Below are positions 8,459 to 16,115 of a stretch of DNA of 41,678 nucleotides, one piece after another (within the stretch, counting starts at the first letter, position 1; every line of letters starts with the position of its first letter). The stretch comes from Paracoccaceae bacterium (GTDB lineage: Bacteria > Pseudomonadota > Alphaproteobacteria > Rhodobacterales > Rhodobacteraceae): positions 1 through 41,678 of the forward strand of contig SKIF01000025.1 in the NCBI GenBank assembly GCA_007116575.1, written 5' to 3'. The notes under the pieces were generated by a model. That model was not told where the DNA came from. It did no database searches and was given only the letters and a program-made list of their open reading frames with translations. A program made the position numbers and the translations under genes.

Positions 8459-9640
8459 ATGAAAAAGCTTCTTCTTGCCAGCACCGCGCTGGCATTCTCG
8501 GCTGGCATGGCCATGGCCGACGAGGTCAAGTTCGGCGTGCTGCTGGGCTTTACCGGGCCGATTGAATCGGTCACGCCGCACATGGCGGATTCGGCGGAAA
8601 TGGCCTGGAACGAGATCAATGAAGCCGGCGGTATCCTGGGCGGTCAGATGATCCGTTCGGTGCGCGCGGATTCGACCTGCCTTGATTCGAGCGCCGCGCA
8701 AGCCGCCGCAGAGCGTCTGATCTCGTCTGACGGCGTGGCCGCCATCATGGGCGCAGACTGTTCCGGCGTCACCATGTCGGTGCTGCAGAACGTGGCCATG
8801 TCCGCAGGCGTACCGATGATCTCGCCCTCCGCGACCTCGCCCGCTTTCACCACCACAGACTCGGGTGGCATGTTCTTCCGCACGGCTCCGTCCGATGCCC
8901 GGCAGGGTGCGGTGCTGGCCGATATCGTGATGAGCCGCGACATTTCTGAAGTTGCGGTGACCTACACCAACAATGACTATGGTGCAGGCTTCGCCAATGC
9001 CTTCATCGAGAGCTTCGAGGCCGCTGGCGGCACCGTGACCACGTCAATTCCGCATGAAGACGGGCGCGGCGACTACTCCGCCGAAGCGGGCACGCTGGCT
9101 TCGGCCGGTGGGGATTCGCTGGTGATTCTGGGCTACACTGACGGTGGCGGCTCAATGCTGCGCACGGCCTGGGAGCTGGGCGCATTCGAGTCTTTCTTCA
9201 TCGGCGACGGCATGTATGGCGATGAACTGATCGAGGCCGTGGGCGAAGCACTGGAAGGCACCGTGGGCACCCTGCCCGGCGCCGAAGGTGAGGGCGCTGA
9301 AGCCTTTGCCGCACTGGGCGAGGCTGCTGGTGTTGTCACCGCCAGCTCGTTCACTGGCGAAAGCTATGATGCCGCAGCGCTGCTGGCGCTGGCCGCACAT
9401 GCCGCAGGCGAAGCGACGCCCGAAGGCATCGCTGCCAACATCCTGAATGTGGCGAATGCGCCGGGTGAAGAAATCCTGCCAGGTCAACTGGCCCGCGCAC
9501 TCGAAATTCTGTCCGAGGGCGGCGAGATCAACTATGTCGGTGCGACCGATGTGGAACTGATCGGACCGGGCGAAGCGGCAGGCACCTATCGCGAATATGT
9601 TGTCGAAGATGGCGAGTTCGTGACGATCCGCTTCCACTGA
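8459..9640 (+). CDS. Liv-type ABC transporter substrate-binding protein
   Basis: The 393-residue protein starts with a clear Sec signal peptide (MKKLLLASTALAFSAGMAMA, cleavage before DEVKFG). It continues as a type I periplasmic binding protein of the LivJ/Peripla_BP_6 family: GVLLGFTGPIESVTPHM, NEINEAGGILGGQM, GVPMISPSATSPA and GESYDAAALLALA are family landmarks. It delivers a ligand to the LivHMGF components downstream. The protein is very acidic, as is common in marine or halophilic Rhodobacteraceae. GGGAG precedes the ATG by 9 bases. A strong hairpin just after its stop probably stabilises or over-represents this message. The ligand cannot be read from sequence; the family includes amino acid, urea and aromatic acid binders. 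Confidence 0.92.
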   Translation: MKKLLLASTALAFSAGMAMADEVKFGVLLGFTGPIESVTPHMADSAEMAWNEINEAGGILGGQMIRSVRADSTCLDSSAAQAAAERLISSDGVAAIMGADCSGVTMSVLQNVAMSAGVPMISPSATSPAFTTTDSGGMFFRTAPSDARQGAVLADIVMSRDISEVAVTYTNNDYGAGFANAFIESFEAAGGTVTTSIPHEDGRGDYSAEAGTLASAGGDSLVILGYTDGGGSMLRTAWELGAFESFFIGDGMYGDELIEAVGEALEGTVGTLPGAEGEGAEAFAALGEAAGVVTASSFTGESYDAAALLALAAHAAGEATPEGIAANILNVANAPGEEILPGQLARALEILSEGGEINYVGATDVELIGPGEAAGTYREYVVEDGEFVTIRFH

Positions 9641-9670
9641 TCGGGGATACCCCAATCGGGATAACCCACC

Positions 9671-9702
9671 CGGCCCGGGGAGCAAGCATGCTCCCCGGGC
9701 CG
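9671..9702 (+). terminator. 14-bp stem hairpin between binding protein and livG
   Basis: A perfect 14-bp inverted repeat (arms 9671-9684 and 9689-9702, loop AGCA, GC-rich) starts 31 bases after the binding protein stop and is followed by only TTT. With no full T-run and co-directional genes downstream, it more likely causes partial termination or protects the upstream mRNA from 3' decay, giving more binding protein than membrane components. Confidence 0.75.
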
Positions 9703-9754
9703 TTTGAGCCAGAAAAGGATCCCGACCAACGGGACCGGCGACAGGGAGAGTGCC

Positions 9755-10555
9755 ATGGCGATGATCCGGGTCGAGGATCTGCACAAGCATTTCGGCGGTT
9801 TTCATGCCGTAGACGGCGCCACGCTCGAGATCGCAAAAGGATCGATCACTGGATTGATCGGCCCAAACGGCGCAGGAAAAACGACGCTTTTCAATGTGAT
9901 CGCGGGCGTTCTTCCGCCAACTTCGGGCAAGGTATTCATGCAGGACGAGGATATTACCGGCCTGCCACCGCATGAGTTGTTCGCGAAGGGACTGCTGCGC
10001 ACCTTCCAGATCGCACATGAATTCCACTCGATGACAGTGCGCGAGAACCTGATGATGGTGCCGCCCAATCAGTCGGGAGAAGACCTGTGGTCGGCGTGGT
10101 TTCGCGGCGCGCGAGTGCGCGAGGAAGAGCAGCGCATCCGCGAAAGGGCCGATGAGGTGCTGGAGTTCCTGACGATCAGCCATATCGCCGACGCGAAGGC
10201 CGGCCAGATCTCGGGCGGGCAGAAGAAGCTGCTTGAGCTTGGGCGCACGATGATGACCGATGCCAAGGTCGTGTTCCTTGACGAGGTTGGCGCTGGCGTG
10301 AACCGAACGCTGCTGAACACGATCGCAGATGCAATCGTCCGGCTGAACCAGGAACAGGGCTATACATTCGTCGTGATCGAGCATGACATGGATTTCATCG
10401 GGCGAATCTGCGACCCGGTCATCTGTATGGCCGAGGGCAAGGTGCTGGCCGAGGGCACGCTGGACGAGATCAAGGCCAATGAGGCGGTAATCGAGGCCTA
10501 TCTGGGCACTGGCCTCAAGAACAAGGTTGTTCATGAGGAGGTCGACCATGTCTGA
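9755..10555 (+). CDS. ABC transporter ATPase LivG
   Basis: A 266-residue ATP-binding subunit of the Liv-type importer. It has Walker A GPNGAGKTTLFN (about 38-49), the LivG-typical insertion after RTFQIAHEFHSMTVRENLM, signature ISGGQKKLLELGRTMM, and Walker B KVVFLDEVGAGVN. The Walker B is followed by Val-Gly where most LivG proteins have Pro-Ala/Ser (DEPxAG), a small deviation next to the catalytic Glu. The H-loop VIEHDMDFI is intact. I chose the ATG at 9755 (MAMIRVEDLHKHFGG) because AGGGAGAG lies just before it; the frame opens at 9704. Its stop overlaps the next gene by 8 bases. Confidence 0.93.
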   Translation: MAMIRVEDLHKHFGGFHAVDGATLEIAKGSITGLIGPNGAGKTTLFNVIAGVLPPTSGKVFMQDEDITGLPPHELFAKGLLRTFQIAHEFHSMTVRENLMMVPPNQSGEDLWSAWFRGARVREEEQRIRERADEVLEFLTISHIADAKAGQISGGQKKLLELGRTMMTDAKVVFLDEVGAGVNRTLLNTIADAIVRLNQEQGYTFVVIEHDMDFIGRICDPVICMAEGKVLAEGTLDEIKANEAVIEAYLGTGLKNKVVHEEVDHV

Positions 10556-11087
10556 GCACCTGCGTCCTGTCTGCCTCGCAGCCCTGCTCGCGCTTGCCCC
10601 CGTCACGACATTCGCCGAAACCTCGGATTGCGAGCCCTTGCCGAGCAGTTTTGTCCTCTGCGCGCAAGACACCGAATGGAACAGCGCCGTGCGCACTGAT
10701 CTCGGTGAAGGGGTGATTTTCCAAAGCGGGGAACGCTGGCTGGAAATCTTCGATATGCCAGAGCATTTCCCGCCCAGCATCAGGATCGAAGAGGTCCTCG
10801 ACCAGATCGAGGCTGAGTTTGCACAGGAGGCCGCGTCCCTTGACCTGGATGAGCCAGTCACCCTCGCCCGCGAGCATTTCCATACCGAGCATCTGGAGGT
10901 CGTATCGCTGACCAACCGGGCCGAGGTCGATGCGGGCGAGGTAGAGAGTTTCGTGATCATGGTCGCAGAGGCAGACGGAAAACGAATCTCTATCGCGATC
11001 GACCCCGGTGAAGATATCGACCCCGACAGCCTGTTCGCGGCCACACGCGCCGTAACGAGTCTCATCCGTCCTGCGAGCGGAGGCTGA
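10548..11087 (+). CDS. small exported protein of unknown function in liv operon
   Basis: A 179-residue protein I do not recognise. It has a convincing signal peptide (hydrophobic LAALLALAPVTTFA, cleavage before ETSDCE) and an acidic mature part of about 150 residues with two early Cys residues (SDCEPLPSSFVLC). The mature part reads as an alternating strand/helix pattern ending DPDSLFAATRAVTSLIRP. It probably sits in the periplasm. Its ATG overlaps the livG stop by 8 bases, and GAGGAGG precedes it, so it is translated with the transporter. Codon use is as GC3-rich as its neighbours. An accessory factor for ligand capture or transporter assembly is an inference from position only. Confidence 0.75.
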   Translation: MSEHLRPVCLAALLALAPVTTFAETSDCEPLPSSFVLCAQDTEWNSAVRTDLGEGVIFQSGERWLEIFDMPEHFPPSIRIEEVLDQIEAEFAQEAASLDLDEPVTLAREHFHTEHLEVVSLTNRAEVDAGEVESFVIMVAEADGKRISIAIDPGEDIDPDSLFAATRAVTSLIRPASGG

Positions 11088-11090
11088 GCC

Positions 11091-11354
11091 ATGCCTGTCG
11101 AAACGATACAAACTCAACATTTCCTACGCGGGCGGATAGCGGGGGTATTGCCGTCAGATCCACTCGAACAGGGTGGGCTGCCCGTCTCATGCACAACCCA
11201 GCTTGCACAAACTCGACATTTCCTGCGAGGGAGCGCGCCCGGTGCGGAGTGGCCGCGCGCGGATCATCAGCGATTGCCCGGTAGCCTGCGCCCACAGCAT
11301 TCGAGCGCAGCCCCCGCGTTTTGCACGCCGTTCGCCCCGGAGGTTTCCCAATGA
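11091..11354 (+). CDS. doubtful 87-residue ORF with duplicated motif
   Basis: The ORF starts 3 bases after the preceding stop, has GGAGG seven bases before its ATG, and its TGA overlaps the livF ATG (ATGA). That is textbook operon placement. Against it, third-position GC is clearly lower than in neighbouring genes, the composition (Pro, Arg, Gln, Ser) is unlike a folded protein, and no domain is recognisable. It contains QTQHFLRG and QTRHFLRG 33 residues apart, encoded by an imperfect DNA repeat. It may be a real small protein, or an intergenic repeat element that happens to stay open. Confidence 0.3.
   Translation: MPVETIQTQHFLRGRIAGVLPSDPLEQGGLPVSCTTQLAQTRHFLRGSAPGAEWPRADHQRLPGSLRPQHSSAAPAFCTPFAPEVSQ
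11108..11231. repeat. imperfect 25-bp direct repeat, 99-bp period
   Basis: Bases 11108-11132 and 11207-11231 match at 22 of 25 positions; both read ACAAACTC-R-ACATTTCCT-R-CG-M-GGG. The 99-bp period keeps the reading frame on both strands: plus TxHFLRG, minus GNVEF. It occupies the only sizeable gap inside the liv operon. It could be two copies of a dispersed Rhodobacterales repeat or a tandem duplication. Confidence 0.7.
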
Positions 11355-12058
11355 GCGCGTTCCTGATAGGCGAGGCCATGACCGGTGGCTATGGCGGCGC
11401 CGATATCCTGCATGACTGCACCATCGCCGTCGAAAAGGGCGAGATCGCCGTGATCGTCGGCCCCAATGGGGCAGGTAAATCGACCGCGATGAAGGCCGTT
11501 TTCGGCATGCTGCGATTGCGCGAGGGCCGCGTGCGGCTGGCGGGTGAGGACATCACCGCGCTCAGCCCGCAGGCCCGCGTCGGCAAGGGGATGGGGTTCG
11601 TGCCGCAAACCTCGAACATCTTTCCCTCAATGAGCGTCGAGGAAAACCTCGAAATGGGTGCCTTCATCCGCAAGGATGATTTTCGCGCCACGATGGAACA
11701 GGTCTATGAGTTGTTTCCGATCCTGCGCGACAAACGGCGGCAGGCGGCGGGCGAATTGTCGGGCGGGCAGCGTCAGCAAGTGGCCGTGGGCCGCGCATTG
11801 ATGACACAGCCTTCGGTTCTCATGCTCGACGAACCGACCGCCGGGGTCAGCCCGATCGTGATGGATGAGCTTTTCGACCGCATCATCGAAATTGCCCGCA
11901 CTGGCATTTCCATCCTCATGGTGGAACAGAACGCCAGGCAAGCCCTTGAAATTGCAGATAAGGGCTATGTTCTGGTGCAGGGTGCCAACCGTTACACCGA
12001 CACCGGGAAGGCGCTTCTGGCTGATCCCGATGTCCGCAAGTCCTTTCTGGGAGGCTGA
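11351..12058 (+). CDS. ABC transporter ATPase LivF
   Basis: A 235-residue second ATP-binding subunit of the importer. It has Walker A VGPNGAGKSTAMKAV, signature LSGGQRQQVAVGRALM, Walker B VLMLDEPTAGVSP, and the LivF-typical VEQNARQAL in place of the H-loop histidine. It ends LLADPDVRKSFLGG, the usual LivF C-terminus. The start is the ATG at 11351 (MSAFLIGEAMTGGYGG), with GGAGG at 11339-11343; an upstream in-frame ATG at 11321 lies in the repeat-containing region and is unlikely. LivH begins five bases after the stop. Confidence 0.94.
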   Translation: MSAFLIGEAMTGGYGGADILHDCTIAVEKGEIAVIVGPNGAGKSTAMKAVFGMLRLREGRVRLAGEDITALSPQARVGKGMGFVPQTSNIFPSMSVEENLEMGAFIRKDDFRATMEQVYELFPILRDKRRQAAGELSGGQRQQVAVGRALMTQPSVLMLDEPTAGVSPIVMDELFDRIIEIARTGISILMVEQNARQALEIADKGYVLVQGANRYTDTGKALLADPDVRKSFLGG

Positions 12059-12063
12059 CCGGC

Positions 12064-13074
12064 ATGGAACCCCTCAACGCACTTGTCAGCGTCACAAACT
12101 TCATGCTCATCCCCGCTTTTGCCTATGGCAGCCAGCTGGCGTTGGGCGCGCTGGGGATCACGCTGATCTTTTCGATCCTGCGCTTTGCCCATTTCGCGCA
12201 TGGCGACACGATGGCACTGGGCACGGCAGCGGTGATCGGCGGGACATTCTTCCTTCAGGCGCAAGGCATCGGCATCCAGCCTCTGCCCACTGCACTGCTG
12301 GCGCTCCCTTTCGGCATTCTGGTCATGGTGGGGTATCTGTTGGCCGCTGACCGCCTGGTCTATCGGTATTACCGCAAGGTAAAGGCCAAGCCGATGATCT
12401 TCGTGATGGCCTCGCTGGGGGTGATGTTCGTCACCAATGGTATCACCCGACTGTTCATGGGGGTCAGTGAGACACGCTTCGAGGATGGCCAGCGTTTCAT
12501 TTTCACAGTGCGCGAGTTCCGCGACTTCACCGGGTTGGCCGAGGGGATGGCACTGCGCTCGGCGCAGGCCATCACAATCATCACTGCGCTGGTGGTGATG
12601 GTCATCCTGTTCTGGTTCCTGAACCGCACCCGGGCGGGCAAGTCGATGCGCGCCTATTCCGACAATGAGGATCTGGCGCTGCTGTCGGGCATCAACCCCG
12701 AGCGGGTGGTGGTCATCACATGGACGATCACGGCGATTCTGCTGGTGCTTGCGGGCACGCTGTACGGGTTGGACAAGGGCTTCCGGCCGTTCAATTACTT
12801 CCAGCTTCTGCTGCCCATGTTCGCCGCCGCCATCCTCGGCGGGCTTGGCTCGCCGCTGGGCGCGATTGTCGGCGCCTATGTGGTGGCCTTTGCGGAGATG
12901 GGCATAACATTTGCCTGGCGGCGCGTGTTGACCTACCTCGCGCCCGAGGGGATGGAGCCAAGCTCGATGATGCAGCTTCTGCCTGTGGATTACAAATTCG
13001 CCGTCACCTTCGCCATTCTGGTTATCGTGCTGCTGTTCCGTCCGACCGGTATCTTCAAGGGGAAAGTGCTATGA
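12064..13074 (+). CDS. ABC transporter permease LivH
   Basis: A 336-residue inner-membrane subunit with about eight helices. LivH hallmarks are the early TLIFSILRFAHFAHGDTMALG segment split around LRFAHFAHGD, and the later AILGGLGSPLGAIVGAYVVAFAE, which contacts the ATPases. The loop LFMGVSETRFEDG and the ending RPTGIFKGKVL are typical. It follows livF by 5 bases and overlaps livM by 4 (ATGA). With LivM it forms the translocation path for the ligand captured by the upstream binding protein. Confidence 0.94.
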   Translation: MEPLNALVSVTNFMLIPAFAYGSQLALGALGITLIFSILRFAHFAHGDTMALGTAAVIGGTFFLQAQGIGIQPLPTALLALPFGILVMVGYLLAADRLVYRYYRKVKAKPMIFVMASLGVMFVTNGITRLFMGVSETRFEDGQRFIFTVREFRDFTGLAEGMALRSAQAITIITALVVMVILFWFLNRTRAGKSMRAYSDNEDLALLSGINPERVVVITWTITAILLVLAGTLYGLDKGFRPFNYFQLLLPMFAAAILGGLGSPLGAIVGAYVVAFAEMGITFAWRRVLTYLAPEGMEPSSMMQLLPVDYKFAVTFAILVIVLLFRPTGIFKGKVL

Positions 13075-14375
13075 GCCTGACCGCGCGCGATCTGGGTCTC
13101 TTTGCCATCATGGGCGCGGTGCTGGCGATGGTCGCCATGTTCCAGAGCCCGCAATTGGCCGTCACAATTCTCAACATGAGTCTGATCTCGGCCATCATGG
13201 CTTTGGGCGTGAACATGCAATGGGGCTATGCGGGCCTCTTCAATGTGGGCATCATGGGTTTCACGGCGGTCGGCGGGCTGGCAGTGGTGCTGATTGCCAT
13301 GCCGCCAGTACCCGAGGCCTGGGCTGCGGGCGGGCTGGGCATCATACTGGGGTTGATGCTGGGCGTAGCGACAATTCTGGCCGCCGTTCTGGTCTACAAG
13401 CGCATGACCCCCGGCAGATTACGGGGGCTGGCGATTTTCGGCGTGCTGGTCGTTGGCTTCATGATCACCTCTTATGTGTTCGGTCCGGCAAAGCAGGCGG
13501 TGCAGGCCGTCGATCCAGCCGCGACCGGCTATCTGGGCGGTGCGGGGCTGCCAGTGGTCCTTGCTTGGCCCGTGGGCGCCGTGTTTGCCGCCGGAGTGGC
13601 CTGGCTGGTCGGCAAGGTCAGTCTGGGCCTGCGGTCTGATTACCTGGCCATCGCGACACTGGGAATTTCCGAGATCGTGATCGCAGTGCTGAAGCACGAG
13701 CGCTGGCTGGCGCGCGGGGTGAATAACGTAACCGGTATCGACCGCCCTGTAGCCCGCCCGGTTGAGTTGCAGCCCGTGCCCTGGGTGCAGTCATTGGCCG
13801 ACACTCTGGGCTGGAGCGTTTCGCAGACTGCCACGGTCGTTTCCGGGCTGGGCTACTCGGCGCTGTTCCTGATCGTTCTGGGTATCCTGATCTGGCTGGC
13901 CGAACGCGCGCTCAACTCGCCCTGGGGCCGGATGATGCGCGCGATCCGCGACAATGAGGTGTCTGCCCGCGCGATGGGCAAGAATGTCACCCGCCGTCAC
14001 CTGATGATCTTCGTGCTGGGCTCGGGTGTATGCGGGCTGGCAGGCGCGATGATGGTGTCGATGGATGGCCAGCTTACGCCGGGCAGCTATGAGCCTTTGC
14101 GCTTTACCTTCCTGATCTGGGTGATGGTGATCGTGGGCGGGTCAGGCAACAACTGGGGCTCGGTGCTGGGGGCATTTGTCATCTGGTTCCTGTGGGTGCA
14201 GGTTGAACCGGCAGGGCGTTGGCTGATGGAGATGATCACCTCGGGCATGGATGTCGGCTCGGAACTGCGCCGTCATCTGCTCGACTCGGCGGCCTATATG
14301 CGGCTGCTGACCATGGGGGTGGCGCTGCTTCTGATGCTGCGCTTCGCGCCGCGCGGGCTGATCCCCGAACGATGA
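13071..14375 (+). CDS. ABC transporter permease LivM
   Basis: A 434-residue permease with about ten membrane helices, longer than many LivM proteins because of an extra hydrophobic segment at about residues 90-170. Landmarks are LGVNMQWGYAGLFNVGIMGF, SDYLAIATLGISEIV, RAIRDNEVSARAMGKNV (the ATPase-coupling loop) and FLIWVMVIVGGSGNNWG; it ends LRFAPRGLIPER, as family members do. The start ATG overlaps the livH stop, and the frame is open much further upstream only by composition. Its stop overlaps the next gene (ATGA). Confidence 0.93.
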   Translation: MSLTARDLGLFAIMGAVLAMVAMFQSPQLAVTILNMSLISAIMALGVNMQWGYAGLFNVGIMGFTAVGGLAVVLIAMPPVPEAWAAGGLGIILGLMLGVATILAAVLVYKRMTPGRLRGLAIFGVLVVGFMITSYVFGPAKQAVQAVDPAATGYLGGAGLPVVLAWPVGAVFAAGVAWLVGKVSLGLRSDYLAIATLGISEIVIAVLKHERWLARGVNNVTGIDRPVARPVELQPVPWVQSLADTLGWSVSQTATVVSGLGYSALFLIVLGILIWLAERALNSPWGRMMRAIRDNEVSARAMGKNVTRRHLMIFVLGSGVCGLAGAMMVSMDGQLTPGSYEPLRFTFLIWVMVIVGGSGNNWGSVLGAFVIWFLWVQVEPAGRWLMEMITSGMDVGSELRRHLLDSAAYMRLLTMGVALLLMLRFAPRGLIPER

Positions 14376-14974
14376 CGCTAGGCTGCGCGATCCTCTTGCC
14401 TGCAGCGGGGGCATCGCAGCGCATGCGCGGGCGCGACAAGCTGCTGCAAGAGGTCGCCGGGCGCCCGCTGCTGCAGGTGGTGGCCGAGCGCGCGACCCGC
14501 GCCAGCCCGCATGTGGCCGTGACCCTGCGCGAGGAGGACAGCGCACGCGAGGCCGTGCTGGCTGCGCTTCCAGTGACCCGGCTGGTTGTCGAGGACGCGA
14601 CCGAGGGCATGGCCGCCTCGTTGCGGACGGGGGCGCGCTGGGCGATGAGCCTGCCCGTGCACGCGCTGATGATCGCCCTGCCCGACATGCCCGAGATCAC
14701 GGCAGAGGACATGCGCGCGCTGATCCGGGCGCAGGCACAGCACGCGCATCTGCCACTGCGTGCGACCGACATGACCCGCAGTCCCGGACACCCGACTCTT
14801 CTACCTCATGCGCTCTTTTCCGATCTGTTGCAGCTTCGCGGTGACGCGGGCGCGCGCAGGCTTCTGGCCGCGCATCCGCCGCGGCTGCACCCCTTGACCG
14901 GGCACCGCGCCCTGACCGATCTGGACACGCCCGAGGACTGGGCCGCATGGCGCGCGCGCGCCCCGCGCCCGTGA
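14372..14974 (+). CDS. MobA/MocA-like nucleotidyltransferase
   Basis: A 200-residue protein of the NTP_transf_3 family, which attaches CMP or GMP to molybdopterin-type cofactors or other phospho-substrates. The N-terminal nucleotide-binding loop is LLPAAGASQRMRGRDKLL (family pattern LAAGxSxRMGxxK), followed by ALPDMPEIT, the usual metal-binding Asp region. The C-terminal DLDTPEDWAAW is characteristic of the MocA/CoxC-like subgroup. It is translationally coupled to livM by an ATGA overlap, so it belongs to the transporter operon. MocA relatives usually accompany xanthine or CO dehydrogenases; none is present here, so its substrate is open. Confidence 0.85.
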   Translation: MTLGCAILLPAAGASQRMRGRDKLLQEVAGRPLLQVVAERATRASPHVAVTLREEDSAREAVLAALPVTRLVVEDATEGMAASLRTGARWAMSLPVHALMIALPDMPEITAEDMRALIRAQAQHAHLPLRATDMTRSPGHPTLLPHALFSDLLQLRGDAGARRLLAAHPPRLHPLTGHRALTDLDTPEDWAAWRARAPRP

Positions 14975-14981
14975 CACGAAC

Positions 14982-16115
14982 TCAGGTTTCGGCGCGCAGC
15001 CGAGGGCGGTGCAGCGCCAGCCAGTAGGCTGACAGCACCAGCGGACCGTTCTGCACCTCGCCAGTGGCGACGAGTTCCATAAGCTGATCGAAGGGCAGAA
15101 GGTGGCTACGGATATCCTCGGCCTCGGTCTCAAGCCCGGCCACGCCTTCGACCCCGTCGGGCAGATCGCATAGTGCCACGAAATGAAAGATGAATTCCGA
15201 CACGGCGCCGGGCGAAGGATAGCTGCCTGAGACCTGAACAAGGTCGTCTTCCGCAATCACCAGCCGCGCCTCTTCAAGCGCCTCGCGCAGGGCTGTCTCC
15301 TGCGGGGTTTCACCCGCATCGATCCGTCCGGCAATTGGCTCGAGCAGCCAGCAGTTTTCCGCCCCGCGCAGCCAGGGGCCGAAGCGGAACTGTTCGATCA
15401 GCAGCACCCGGTCGCGCCTGGGGTCATAGGGCAGCACGGTCACGGCATCGCTCATCACGAACCCCGCACGCCGGACAGGCGGGCTCCAGCTTCCGTCGAA
15501 GCGGCGAAAGCGCAGGTCAGTCTCGGCCACCGAAAAGAAATAGTTGTAAGGTCGGCGCTCCTGTTCGGTGTCGATGGCCGCGCGCGGCCAGGCGTCGCGG
15601 ATAACGGAGGGCGCAGGTTCGGCCGCTGCGCGCAGGCGCGCACCTGCATGGGAATGCGCCATCGCCCAGCGCGCCCGCAGCGCGCTGTCCGGCGCGTCTT
15701 CGGTTATGGCCATCACCTCGCGTGCGGCGAGGCATGATGCGCGGGCATGTCGCGCCTGCCACACTTCAAAGCACCACGGTTGCGGTCTCTCTCCGCTCAC
15801 CGCAGCGCCCGGCAGATAGGCCCAGGCCGATTGGTGCCTACCGCAGCATTCCGGCATAACCGTCACGCGCTGTGCCCCGGCAGCCGCCATGTAGCGCTCC
15901 AGCCGCGCCATCTGCAGGGTCGTCAACTCGAACAGTAGCCCACAGACGTCTTCGCCTGCCCGGTCCTGCAATCCAGCCCCATGTCCAAGGCCGCCAGCGG
16001 CGACAGGTATCTGCCCGCAAAGCCTTGCCGGTGTGCCTGGCAACGGCACCCCCAGAACCACCGCGCGCAGTTCCGGTTCCATCAACCGCCCGAAGAAGAA
16101 GACCGCGTCATTCAT
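14982..16115 (-). CDS. two-domain Nudix hydrolase, TrgB-like
   Basis: The 377-residue protein joins an N-terminal gamma-glutamylcyclotransferase/AIG2-like domain (about 1-120, starting FFFGRLMEPEL) to a C-terminal Nudix domain (about 195-350). The Nudix box runs from Gly263, with Glu269, Arg277, Glu278, Glu281 and Glu282 matching GX5EX7REUXEEXGU, except that the last Gly is Arg284. The Nudix part resembles ADP-ribose/ADP-sugar pyrophosphatases. From memory, this family was named TrgB after a tellurite resistance locus of Rhodobacter sphaeroides. Its start overlaps the trgA stop (ATGA), matching that pairing. The biochemical role in tellurite resistance is not established from sequence. Confidence 0.88.
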   Translation of the reverse strand: MNDAVFFFGRLMEPELRAVVLGVPLPGTPARLCGQIPVAAGGLGHGAGLQDRAGEDVCGLLFELTTLQMARLERYMAAAGAQRVTVMPECCGRHQSAWAYLPGAAVSGERPQPWCFEVWQARHARASCLAAREVMAITEDAPDSALRARWAMAHSHAGARLRAAAEPAPSVIRDAWPRAAIDTEQERRPYNYFFSVAETDLRFRRFDGSWSPPVRRAGFVMSDAVTVLPYDPRRDRVLLIEQFRFGPWLRGAENCWLLEPIAGRIDAGETPQETALREALEEARLVIAEDDLVQVSGSYPSPGAVSEFIFHFVALCDLPDGVEGVAGLETEAEDIRSHLLPFDQLMELVATGEVQNGPLVLSAYWLALHRPRLRAET

